The notes: generated from the letters alone by a model not told the origin. DNA of 26,946 nt from an uncultured Porphyromonadaceae bacterium (GCA_905202215.1 CAJKRG010000044.1:1-26946), one strand, 5' to 3'; positions 1 through 6,885 are shown, counted from the stretch's first letter. Program-made: numbers and translations.

Positions 1-2
1 TA

Positions 3-208
3 AGCAAAAATACACCAACCTGTGATTTAACAGATATTATGAAACACCCTCTAAAAACGAGATTACCATAGTATTCTCCAAAAAGACCGAAGCAGATGGC
101 GAAACAAAAGCATATTACAGCCACATCAATGTCGTCGGCGCCGAAGACCGGGGCGACTTACAGACGAACATTACCATAATCCGCCTTTTCGACGACATCG
201 AGCCATAG
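3..208 (+). pseudogene. 3' end of unidentified gene, apparently frameshifted
   Basis: No family recognised. Bases 26-208 form an open frame with protein-like, GC-rich codons, ending DDIEP and TAG at 206-208, but it has no start codon and meets a TGA at 23. The neighbouring frame is open from base 3 to the A5 run at 53-57. Adding one A there would join the two into one frame reading about 68 residues that continues off the left edge. The frame change could be a real one-base deletion, a sequencing or assembly slip, or chance. The 3' part looks more convincingly coding than the first 50 bases, which are AT-rich. Confidence 0.4.
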
Positions 209-236
209 CCGTACACCAAAAGAACTCCCTGTTTTT

Positions 237-268
237 CCCTGCAGAATTATTTTCGTAATTTTGCAGGG
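237..268. terminator. Hairpin: terminator of upstream gene and/or operator
   Basis: The arms ccctgcagaatta (237-249) and taattttgcaggg (256-268) pair over 13 bp with one G-U wobble around a TTTTCG loop, and TTTT follows at 269-272. Placed 28 bases after the stop at 208, it can act as an intrinsic terminator. Its right arm also contains the -7 box candidate of the next gene, so as DNA it could be a palindromic operator. Confidence 0.55.
256..263 (+). promoter_or_regulatory. -7 box candidate for the MFS gene
   Basis: TAATTTTG matches the Bacteroidota -7 consensus TAnnTTTG and lies 16 bases before the ATG at 280. No convincing -33 TTTG is seen about 20 bp upstream, where there is a T-run. The box lies inside the 237-268 hairpin. 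Confidence 0.4.
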
Positions 269-279
269 TTTTCAATATT

Positions 280-1497
280 ATGAGCAGTATAATTTCAAGA
301 CTCAAGGTAATTTCGCGGGAGTCTACCTTTCCCGTTCTGATAGCTCTTTGTTCGGTTCATTGTTTCAACGACCTGCTACAGTCGGTTGTTTCGGCAGTCT
401 ATCCGATGCTAAAAGAGGATCTTTCACTTTCATTCGGCCAGATAGGTCTCATCACGCTGGTATATCAGATAGCAGCCTCGGTATTCCAGCCGGTGGTAGG
501 TCTTGCATTCGACCGCAGGCCCTTTGTCGGCAGCCTGCCTCTCGGCATGGTTTTCACATCTTTGGGAATAGCCTTGTTCGCCTTCGCCATGTCGCTCCCG
601 GCGGTGCTTGTAGCCGTTTTTCTTGTTGGTGTAGGATCCTCGACCATGCACCCTGAGGCCTCACGCATAACATCTCTCGCCAGCCACGGACGCCGCGGTC
701 TCGCCCAGTCCATCTTTCAGGTCGGCGGCAATTTCGGTACTTCTATAGGTCCGCTGGCCGTAGCACTCGTGGTGGCACCGCACGGGCGACGCTATGTCGC
801 TTTCTTCCTTATTGTGGCGGCAATGGCATTCTACGCCATGCGCACCATATGCCGATGGTACGCCGGCTATCTCGCCGACAATTCCGGCAAGACGGGCCCG
901 AGCGCCATACGCCGTAAAGCTCCTCTCTCTTATGGCCGTACGGTTTTCGTCATATCTGTCCTCATGGTGCTGATATTCTCGAAATACATCTACATGGCCA
1001 GCCTCACGAATTACTATACATTCTATGTCATCGAACGCTTCGGCGTATCTATCAGGACATCGCAGATATTGCTTTTCGTATTTCTCGTCGCAACAGCAGC
1101 CGGGACTCTTGCCGGAGGGCCTGTCGGCGACCGGTACGGCCGTAAGCCCGTTATCTGGGCCTCTATACTTGGCACAGCTCCGTTCAGTCTTCTTCTGCCG
1201 CACTGCGGACTCGCCGGTACAGTCGTGCTCAGTTTCTGTGCAGGATTCATGCTTTCCTCCGCCTTTCCGGCCATACTCCTTTATTCTCAGGAACTGCTGC
1301 CCAACAAACTCGGTCTCGTATCGGGTCTCTTCTTCGGTTTCGCATTCGGCGTGGCAGGCGTGGCCTCGGCCGTCCTCGGCGAATTTGCCGACACCTACGG
1401 CATCGATGCCATCTTCCGCTTCTGCGCCTATATGCCACTCCTCGGCCTCGTAGCCGCCCTCCTGCCCAACCTCAACAATAGGAGATTAGGAAGTTAG
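280..1497 (+). CDS. MFS transporter, fosmidomycin-resistance (Fsr) type
   Basis: A 405-residue polytopic membrane protein of the major facilitator superfamily with about 12 hydrophobic segments. The N-terminal half has the Fsr-like stretch FQPVVGLAFDRRP, then a VGVGSSTMHPEASR segment typical of that drug-efflux branch. A second MFS-type GDRYGRKP loop follows in the C-terminal half. Family members export fosmidomycin or other small molecules; the substrate here cannot be read from sequence. It is convergent with the GH36 gene and has its own promoter candidate, so it is probably outside the mannan regulon. Its last residues (RRLGS) and its TAG stop are written in the octamer repeat that starts at 1478, so the native C-terminus may have been replaced by repeat sequence. 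Confidence 0.88.
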   Translation: MSSIISRLKVISRESTFPVLIALCSVHCFNDLLQSVVSAVYPMLKEDLSLSFGQIGLITLVYQIAASVFQPVVGLAFDRRPFVGSLPLGMVFTSLGIALFAFAMSLPAVLVAVFLVGVGSSTMHPEASRITSLASHGRRGLAQSIFQVGGNFGTSIGPLAVALVVAPHGRRYVAFFLIVAAMAFYAMRTICRWYAGYLADNSGKTGPSAIRRKAPLSYGRTVFVISVLMVLIFSKYIYMASLTNYYTFYVIERFGVSIRTSQILLFVFLVATAAGTLAGGPVGDRYGRKPVIWASILGTAPFSLLLPHCGLAGTVVLSFCAGFMLSSAFPAILLYSQELLPNKLGLVSGLFFGFAFGVAGVASAVLGEFADTYGIDAIFRFCAYMPLLGLVAALLPNLNNRRLGS

Positions 1498-1690
1498 GAG
1501 GTTAAGAGATTAGGAGGTTAAGAGATTAGGAAGTTAAGAGATTAGGAGATTAAGAGGTTAGGAGATTAAGAGGTTAGGAGATTAAGAGGTTAGGAGATTA
1601 GGAGGTTGGAAACTGTGGTGATAAATTAACCACATCCCCTGACCTCCTAATCTCTTAACCTCCTAACTTCCTAATTTCCTATCTTCCTAA
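1478..1690. repeat. Octamer tandem repeats with inverted copy (long hairpin)
   Basis: From 1478 to 1605 there are 16 consecutive 8-bp units, ATAGGAGA and then 15 of the form TTARGARR, in phase throughout. A 37-bp spacer (1606-1642) contains a small 6-bp inverted repeat (1614-1619 with 1629-1634). From 1643 to 1690 six octamers of the complementary form YYTCYTAA (one ends in TAT) follow, ending exactly at the stop codon of the minus-strand GH36 gene. The left end lies inside the last codons of the MFS gene. An RNA from either strand can fold into a stem of about 48 bp, so it may serve as a two-way terminator or 3'-end stabiliser. It is too short-period for CRISPR and contains no transposase. 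Confidence 0.9.
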
Positions 1691-3904
1691 TCAACGAGCT
1701 TGCTCGAGGAGGAGGACGCGGCTGGCGTAATCGTTGCGTTTGTGATAATCGACGTTGTGATCGAGGGGCATTTCAAGGCCGTTCGACATCAGATAGCGGC
1801 CCGAGAATGTCTTTCCTTCATACGGCAGAGGTGTATTGTCGATACGGTTGAGTTCAGTCACCCGATAATTCCTGTCGGGATCAAGACCGGCCATCGGAAC
1901 ACGAGGCAATTGCTGATTTACAAAAGACTCGGTCTTCCACCAATAATACACGGCCTTGTCCTTTTCCGGCGACACATACATCAGCGAGGCAGCGCCTTTG
2001 CGGTCATATGGCGACAGAAGACGGTAGAGATCGCCCTGCTGAACCACTGGCCGGATCGACTTATACTGCCCGATAGCATTGCGGCAGAGGGCCTTTTCGT
2101 CTTCAGTCATATTCTTTGGCTGTATCTCCATACCAAGACGGCCGCTCATGGCTACATCGACACGGTATTTGAGGGGAATAGTACGGAATGTCTGATGGTT
2201 GGGCGCAGCGCTTATGTGCGAGGCCATGATTACCGAGGGGAAGAAGTGGCTTGTGCCCCACTGCATGTATACGCGCTGCAAGGCATCGGTATTGTCGCTC
2301 ACCCATATTTCGTCGAACCAAGGGAGAATGCCGTAATTTGCACGGCCGCCGCCGCTCGCGCAGGCCTGGATCGTGACGTCGGGATATTTGGCGCGGATAC
2401 GCTTCATAGTCTTTTCAAGACCGCGGTGATACTCTATATAGAGGTGCGACTGATTGTCGGCGGTGAGATATTGCGAACCGTGGTTCATCACCGGCGCATT
2501 GGCGTCCCATTTGATATAGTCGATTTCCGGATAGTTTGTAAGCAGGGTATCCACAATATGGAACACCAGATCCTGCACCTTAGGATTCGCCATATCGAGC
2601 ACAAGCTGTGTGCCTCCGCGACCATGAACAGGCTCGCGGTTAGTGGGCTTGATGATATATTCGGGATGTTTCTCATATAGCTCGCTCTTGGAGTTGGTCA
2701 TCTCTGGCTCGATCCATATACCGAACTTCACGCCCGCTTTGTCGGCCGCCTTCACCAGGCCGCCAATGCCGTTCGGAAGCTTGCGTGTGTCTACTGTCCA
2801 GTCTCCGAGAGCATACGTGTCGTTGTCGCGTTTGTATTTGTCGCCGAACCAGCCGTCGTCCATCACGAAAAGCTCGCCGCCCATAGAGGCGATGTCGGCC
2901 ATCATGTCGGCCATACCCTGCTCCTTGATGTCGAAGTAGACCCCTTCCCAACTGTTGAGTAGCACTTTTCGAGGCTCCTCGCCGTGAGCGACCTTGTATT
3001 TTCGTGCCCAGCGGTGGAAATTGCGGCTGACACCGCTCTTTCCTTCGTCGGAATAAGTGAGCGCCAGTGCGGGTGTGGCGAAAGTCTCGCCTTTTGCAAG
3101 ACGGTATGCCGAATTATCCTTGTTGATACCGGCAAAGAAATGATGATAGTTCGAATCGTCGGTGTCTATGCGCAGACTGTAGTTGCCGCTATAGCACAGG
3201 GCCGCGCCGATGGTACGCCCGGTATTCTCGGCCGGAGCGCCGTCGAGCGAGAACATCACGTTAGGCTGAGCCGTGTGGGTGTTGCGCACACCGTCCTTAT
3301 TCTTTATCACTTTCATGCCGTGTACGAGCGGTGCTTCCTCTACCCTGCTCTCGTTGGCCCATGTGCCGTAGAACGAAGTCAGATAGACATTCCCGTAGCG
3401 TACAGGCAGGTACGCCGAAGAAAACTCATTGAGGACAACGATTCCTTTGCCTCGGTTAACAGCTTCGACCCAGGTTTCGATGACGTCCGACCCGTCGTAT
3501 GTGCGATAGTGGACATTGATATCGAACGGATAGTACTTGTCGGCCATTTTCACAACGGTTTCACCGCCATTACCGGCATTACGGCGCTCAACACCGGTCA
3601 CGCCCATGTCGAGTGTCATGTTTCCGTCAGGGTGTGTCACACTCATGGCCGTCTCGCGATTGGCACACATGCCATAGACAGGATATGCATCAAGAGGTGT
3701 AGAGGCTGAAGCCACGACTTCGGCCACATCGGAATCGGGCACTTTATCACCATAGTAAAGGAAACGCAGAGGAGCGCCCTCGCTCGCATCAAGCAGCAGG
3801 GTATTGTTGGCTGTCGATATATTCACGATTTCGGCTTCGGCCCCAAAGGCCGCCAATAAAAACACGGCCGATGCGGCAAGTCTGGTACAAGATTTTCGGT
3901 TCAT
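1691..3904 (-). CDS. GH36 alpha-galactosidase, secreted
   Basis: A 737-residue glycoside hydrolase of family GH36, which removes terminal alpha-1,6-galactose; in this locus the likely substrate is galactosyl side chains of galactomannan oligosaccharides. An N-terminal signal peptide ends near GAEA (about residue 24) with no lipobox Cys, so a periplasmic location is likely. Order: N-terminal beta-supersandwich (about 30-300), then a TIM barrel with the LNSWEG and VMDDGWFG motifs. The nucleophile is Asp467 in IDYIKWD and the likely acid/base is Asp537 in WVSDNTD, 70 residues further on as in other GH36 enzymes. Length is normal for the family. The ATG at 3904 gives a good signal peptide and lies 33 bp from the promoter candidate. 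Divergent from the AraC gene. Confidence 0.95.
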   Translation of the reverse strand: MNRKSCTRLAASAVFLLAAFGAEAEIVNISTANNTLLLDASEGAPLRFLYYGDKVPDSDVAEVVASASTPLDAYPVYGMCANRETAMSVTHPDGNMTLDMGVTGVERRNAGNGGETVVKMADKYYPFDINVHYRTYDGSDVIETWVEAVNRGKGIVVLNEFSSAYLPVRYGNVYLTSFYGTWANESRVEEAPLVHGMKVIKNKDGVRNTHTAQPNVMFSLDGAPAENTGRTIGAALCYSGNYSLRIDTDDSNYHHFFAGINKDNSAYRLAKGETFATPALALTYSDEGKSGVSRNFHRWARKYKVAHGEEPRKVLLNSWEGVYFDIKEQGMADMMADIASMGGELFVMDDGWFGDKYKRDNDTYALGDWTVDTRKLPNGIGGLVKAADKAGVKFGIWIEPEMTNSKSELYEKHPEYIIKPTNREPVHGRGGTQLVLDMANPKVQDLVFHIVDTLLTNYPEIDYIKWDANAPVMNHGSQYLTADNQSHLYIEYHRGLEKTMKRIRAKYPDVTIQACASGGGRANYGILPWFDEIWVSDNTDALQRVYMQWGTSHFFPSVIMASHISAAPNHQTFRTIPLKYRVDVAMSGRLGMEIQPKNMTEDEKALCRNAIGQYKSIRPVVQQGDLYRLLSPYDRKGAASLMYVSPEKDKAVYYWWKTESFVNQQLPRVPMAGLDPDRNYRVTELNRIDNTPLPYEGKTFSGRYLMSNGLEMPLDHNVDYHKRNDYASRVLLLEQAR

Positions 3905-3936
3905 TAACTGATAGTGGATTGGTTGTTTGTATACCG

Positions 3937-3944
3937 CAAAAGTA
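3937..3944 (-). promoter_or_regulatory. -7 box for the GH36 gene
   Basis: On the minus strand the sequence reads TACTTTTG, matching TAnnTTTG, 32 bases before the GH36 ATG. No clear -33 TTTG is present, as expected for an activator-dependent promoter. The shared 10-mer described at 3998-4007 starts 63 bp upstream of it. Confidence 0.5.
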
Positions 3945-3997
3945 CTATATATAATCCGAATTATCTAATCTGACGCCTCATAAGCACATCAATAGTC

Positions 3998-4007
3998 AAA
4001 AAAGTAT
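3998..4007 (-). promoter_or_regulatory. Candidate regulator site, GH36 promoter
   Basis: The minus strand reads ATACTTTTTT followed by GAC. The identical 10-mer occurs upstream of the acetylesterase gene (5026-5035, +). In both cases the first base of the 10-mer is exactly 63 bp from the first base of the -7 box. Position and recurrence on both sides of the AraC gene suggest a site for that regulator (inference). It also lies 42 bp upstream of the AraC gene's own -7 box. Confidence 0.45.
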
Positions 4008-4048
4008 AATAAGTCGCTTAATTCACGGCCCGGAGACAGTTTTTTCAT

Positions 4049-4056
4049 TATCTTTG
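4049..4056 (+). promoter_or_regulatory. -7 box for the AraC-family gene
   Basis: TATCTTTG matches TAnnTTTG perfectly and lies 20 bases before the ATG at 4077. No -33 TTTG is visible at the expected distance. Confidence 0.55.
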
Positions 4057-4076
4057 TAAACCGACAATCCGATACC

Positions 4077-4952
4077 ATGTCTAAAATCATTACCGAAATC
4101 ACTCCTCTTTCGGAGAAAGACTGCTTCTATCTTATCGACAGACGCAAAATGAACTTCGACTACCCCATTCACCGTCATAATGAGGTAGAACTTAATTTTG
4201 TAAGTAACTGCGCCGGATGTAAACGTGTCGTCGGCGACTCCATCGAAATTCTCGGCCACTACGACCTCGCCATCATAGGTCCGGGCCTCGAGCACGGCTG
4301 GGAACAGGGCGATGCCGTAAACGAAGGCGACATGCGCGAAATAACAATACAGTTCTCCGCAGAAGGTCAAGAGGGATATCTCTCAAAAAACCAGCTTAAG
4401 CCGATTCTCGAACTCTTCGGCAACGCACAGCGCGGAGTCGCATTCGGACAGGATTTCATAAAAGGCATCATCCCGAAACTCGATGAGCTGACACGCCCGC
4501 AACCCGGGTTCCTTCGTCTGCTGAAACTACTGGAAATAATATATGACATGTCGACTACCGACGACTGCCATACATTGTCGACAACAAGTTTCGCCAATGC
4601 CCGGACCCAAAGCGACTCACGCCGTGTGCAGAAAGTAGAGGAATACATATCGCAGAATTATACGCGACCTATATATCTCAATGAGATGGCCGATCTCGCC
4701 GGCATGGCGCCGACGGCTTTCAGCCGCTTTTTCAAGGCCAGGACAGGACGCACCCTTTCCGACTATATAATCGACATGCGCCTGGGACATGCCGCCCGTC
4801 TGCTTGTAGACACAAATCTGACAAGCGCCGAGGTCTGCTACGAATGCGGGTTCAACAACATATCCAATTTCAACCGCCTTTTCAAGAAGAAAAAAGGATG
4901 CAGCCCAAAAACATTCCGTGAAAACTACCTCAAGACCAAAATAGTCATCTGA
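4077..4952 (+). CDS. AraC-family transcriptional regulator
   Basis: A 291-residue one-component regulator. Residues about 25-100 form a cupin-like sugar-sensing domain with the usual HRHNEVELNFV motif. Residues about 185-287 hold the two helix-turn-helix motifs of AraC/XylS proteins: LNEMADLAGM followed by FSRFFKARTG, then EVCYECGFNNISNFNRLFKK and CSPKTFR. There is no signal peptide or membrane segment, so it is cytoplasmic. It lies between the divergent GH36 gene and the acetylesterase gene and is the only regulator in the window. It is therefore the likely activator of the mannan genes, probably sensing a mannan-derived sugar (inference). Bacteroides PULs often use hybrid two-component or SusR-like regulators instead. 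The ATG at 4077 suits both the promoter and the cupin start. Confidence 0.93.
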   Translation: MSKIITEITPLSEKDCFYLIDRRKMNFDYPIHRHNEVELNFVSNCAGCKRVVGDSIEILGHYDLAIIGPGLEHGWEQGDAVNEGDMREITIQFSAEGQEGYLSKNQLKPILELFGNAQRGVAFGQDFIKGIIPKLDELTRPQPGFLRLLKLLEIIYDMSTTDDCHTLSTTSFANARTQSDSRRVQKVEEYISQNYTRPIYLNEMADLAGMAPTAFSRFFKARTGRTLSDYIIDMRLGHAARLLVDTNLTSAEVCYECGFNNISNFNRLFKKKKGCSPKTFRENYLKTKIVI

Positions 4953-4958
4953 TAATAA

Positions 4959-5019
4959 TTAGAAATTAGGAGTTAGAAGTTGGCAACAGAATCAACTCCT
5001 AACTTCTAATTTCTAACTC
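4959..5019. repeat. Heptamer repeat hairpin after the AraC gene
   Basis: Three 7-bp units TTAGAAA, TTAGGAG, TTAGAAG (4959-4979) and TTGG are followed by a short spacer. The inverted units AACTCCT, AACTTCT, AATTTCT and AACTC follow (4994-5019). The arms pair over about 23 bp with a few mismatches. The element begins 6 bases after the AraC stop codon and probably ends that transcript. Same design as 1478-1690 but with a 7-bp period. Confidence 0.8.
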
Positions 5020-5025
5020 AAAACG

Positions 5026-5035
5026 ATACTTTTTT
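5026..5035 (+). promoter_or_regulatory. Candidate regulator site, acetylesterase promoter
   Basis: ATACTTTTTT followed by ACC, identical over 10 bp to the site upstream of the GH36 gene (3998-4007, minus strand). It has the same 63-bp offset to the -7 box. Proposed AraC-type regulator site (inference). Confidence 0.45.
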
Positions 5036-5064
5036 ACCAGTATAAGACATCGCGGGGCCATTTG

Positions 5065-5096
5065 TTTGGAAGTATGATTCTTTCGGATTAGCTTTG
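5065..5096 (+). promoter_or_regulatory. Promoter of the acetylesterase gene
   Basis: The -33 box TTTG (5065-5068) and -7 box TAGCTTTG (5089-5096) are separated by 20 bp, the spacing expected for the Bacteroidota housekeeping sigma factor. The ATG at 5115 follows 18 bases after the -7 box. The -7 box overlaps the TTG at 5094, which rules that codon out as the start. Confidence 0.75.
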
Positions 5097-5114
5097 CACC
5101 ATAATCCATCTACC

Positions 5115-6557
5115 ATGAAGAAAGAATCTATCGCATTAATAATCTTTTCAACTCTGGCATTCGCTAATGCCGACGCCGGTATAACACTTCCCGATATCGT
5201 CGGCGACAATATGGTCGTGCAGCAGAATGCCGATGCACGCCTCTGGGGCTGGGCATCGCCCGGCAGCGAAATCACCGTTTCCGGTTCATGGGATAATGGC
5301 AGCCGGATAAAGACCAAAACGGATAAGGACGGCCGCTGGCAAGTTGAACTCCCCACTCCGGCCGCCACTTTCACCCCCCAGACAATTTCCGTCAAAGGCG
5401 ACGGCGACAATATAGTAATAAATAATGTGGCCGTCGGTGAGGTTTGGTTCTGCTCCGGCCAGTCCAATATGGAAATGCCCCTGCGCGGATTCTGGACTCA
5501 GCCCGTCGAAGGAGCCGCCGAAGCCATTGCGTATTCGGGCCGCTACCCCGGCATCCGATTCGCCAAAGTCCCCAAAACGGCGGCTTATACTCCGCAGGAG
5601 CGCGTAGCCTCTCCATGGAAAGTCAGCTGTCCGGAAAACGCATACGATTTCAGCGCTCTCGCATATTTCTTCGCAGAATCTCTCACAAAACTGCTCGACG
5701 TACCTGTCGGCATTATCGACTGCAGCTACGGCGGTTCCAAACTCGAAGGCTGGCAAAGCCGCGAACAACTCGACAAATACCCGGAATGGAGCGTCGAAAA
5801 AGAAATGAACGACTCGGCACTGGCCGAATACGAACGCATCAATGTGATGTACAACGCCATGCTCAATCCCCTCATTGGCTATACAATCCGGGGATTCCTC
5901 TGGAACCAGGGTGAGTCGAATGTCGGACGGCACAGTACTTATCCGGCCCACCAGCGCGACATGGTAAACGAATGGCGCACGAAATGGAATCTTGGCGAAC
6001 TGCCGTTCTATTTCGTCGAGATACCGGGCTGGAACTACGATAATCCCGAAGGCAACAACGCAGCTTTTTTCCGCGAATGCCAGCACAAAGCCGCCGAAAT
6101 CACGCCTTCCAGCGAAATCGTATCCACCGCAGACCTCGTATATCCATTCGAGGTAGACGATATCCATGCACGCAAAAAGAAAGAGATAGGCGAACGGCTC
6201 GCTTTCATGGCTGCCGGAAAGACTTACGGCATAAAAGGAATGCCGACAGAATATCCGCGCTATAAATCGATGGAGATCAATGGAGACAAAGCGATATTGT
6301 CTTTCGAAAACGCATGGGAAGGCTTTACGCCGAACAAAGAACTCGAAGGCTTCGAGGTCGCGGGATCAGACCGGATATTCAGGCCGGCAATAGCCCGTGA
6401 GAATCCGCAGACACTCCGGATTGAAGTCGAGCGCCCCGCCGGTGTAGACGAAATCAAGTCCGTGCGATACAATTTCAAGAACTTCGCCATCGGCAAAGTA
6501 TTCAACGTTCTCGGACTTCCTCTCGTGCCTTTCCGGACCGACGACTGGCCCGAATAA
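5115..6557 (+). CDS. SGNH-type carbohydrate acetylesterase (sialate O-acetylesterase family)
   Basis: A 480-residue secreted esterase related to sialate O-acetylesterases. In this locus it probably removes O-acetyl groups from acetylated mannan or its oligosaccharides. The N-terminus MKKESIALIIFSTLAFANA is a signal peptide without a lipobox, so the protein is likely periplasmic. A beta-domain (about 22-105) precedes the SGNH domain, with the nucleophile Ser117 in CSGQSNME, the block GFLWNQGESN (about 260-269) and the Asp348/His351 pair in VDDIHARKKKEIGERLA. The frame is open to a TTG at 5094, but that codon lies in the -7 promoter box, so the ATG at 5115 is chosen. The gene stands alone between its own promoter and a terminator at 6631. 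The actual acetylated substrate is inferred from context only. Confidence 0.9.
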   Translation: MKKESIALIIFSTLAFANADAGITLPDIVGDNMVVQQNADARLWGWASPGSEITVSGSWDNGSRIKTKTDKDGRWQVELPTPAATFTPQTISVKGDGDNIVINNVAVGEVWFCSGQSNMEMPLRGFWTQPVEGAAEAIAYSGRYPGIRFAKVPKTAAYTPQERVASPWKVSCPENAYDFSALAYFFAESLTKLLDVPVGIIDCSYGGSKLEGWQSREQLDKYPEWSVEKEMNDSALAEYERINVMYNAMLNPLIGYTIRGFLWNQGESNVGRHSTYPAHQRDMVNEWRTKWNLGELPFYFVEIPGWNYDNPEGNNAAFFRECQHKAAEITPSSEIVSTADLVYPFEVDDIHARKKKEIGERLAFMAAGKTYGIKGMPTEYPRYKSMEINGDKAILSFENAWEGFTPNKELEGFEVAGSDRIFRPAIARENPQTLRIEVERPAGVDEIKSVRYNFKNFAIGKVFNVLGLPLVPFRTDDWPE

Positions 6558-6630
6558 ACATTTTTTCATATGTTGTAGAACATATTAGGCAAAGAAAGAT
6601 TGTCTTGGGTTAATTTAGTATCATTACACC

Positions 6631-6659
6631 AAAAAACGCACCTTTAAGGCGCGTTTTTT
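6631..6659. terminator. Intrinsic terminator after the acetylesterase gene
   Basis: The arms AAAAAACGC (6631-6639) and GCGTTTTTT (6651-6659) pair perfectly, with CCT/AGG extending the stem beyond one mismatch around a short TTA loop. The A-run on one side and T-run on the other make it functional in either direction. Confidence 0.85.
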
Positions 6660-6660
6660 A

Positions 6661-6691
6661 TTTGTACATCACATTCTATTTGCTATATTTG
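6661..6691 (+). promoter_or_regulatory. Distal promoter candidate upstream of the mannan operon
   Basis: TTTG (6661-6664) and TATATTTG (6684-6691) are separated by 19 bp, a full match to the Bacteroidota -33/-7 pattern, directly after a terminator. Transcripts from here would have a leader of roughly 190 bases before the GH5 start, or could be a separate small RNA. Confidence 0.45.
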
Positions 6692-6763
6692 TACACGCAG
6701 CTTACATCTGTATTCCAAACAATTACTACAAACTACCTGAATCGATACCATATCATATATTTA

Positions 6764-6785
6764 ACAGGCATAAACAAGGCATAAA
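6764..6785. repeat. 11-bp tandem direct repeat, possible operator
   Basis: ACAGGCATAAA (6764-6774) is followed at once by CAAGGCATAAA (6775-6785), so AGGCATAAA recurs with an 11-bp offset, about one helical turn. It lies about 70-90 bp upstream of the proximal -7 box, a usual place for an activator site. The next bases (AAGAC) give a weak resemblance to the reverse complement of the 10-mer sites at 3998 and 5026. Confidence 0.4.
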
Positions 6786-6852
6786 AAGACACTCATGCAA
6801 AATAGTATCACATAGAGGTAAAATAAATGTTATTTACCATACATTATTATAC

Positions 6853-6860
6853 TATCTTTG
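6853..6860 (+). promoter_or_regulatory. Proximal -7 box of the mannan operon
   Basis: TATCTTTG matches TAnnTTTG exactly and lies 25 bases before the GH5 ATG at 6886. No good -33 box is present, consistent with activator dependence. Confidence 0.6.
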
Positions 6861-6885
6861 CAAAAGAAAAACACACTCTCATTTA

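Larger units (their letters stand above)
6558..6885. other. 328-bp regulatory gap before the main operon
   Basis: No coding frame of note. The gap holds the acetylesterase terminator (6631-6659), a well-spaced promoter candidate (6661-6691), an 11-bp tandem repeat (6764-6785) and the proximal promoter (6853-6860). Between 6700 and 6850 it is strongly AT-rich. Confidence 0.8.

Noticed and set aside
261..656. 131-codon frame overlapping the start of the MFS gene
   Set aside because: The peptide is Arg/Ser/His-rich and unlike a real protein. The overlapping frame gives a proper MFS sequence from 280.
280..1497. MFS gene as the PUL's oligosaccharide transporter
   Set aside because: Its motifs place it in the fosmidomycin-resistance branch, and it is convergent with the PUL. 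The GPH-type transporter at 20702-22141 fits the sugar role.
1478..1690. CRISPR array
   Set aside because: Units are 8 bp and contiguous with no unique spacers, and no cas gene is nearby.
1478..1690. Insertion sequence or transposon end
   Set aside because: No transposase, no target-site duplication and no ordered terminal inverted repeats; the inverted copies are tandem short units.
5094..5114. TTG start for the acetylesterase
   Set aside because: The TTG is part of the -7 box TAGCTTTG. The ATG at 5115 gives a clean signal peptide.
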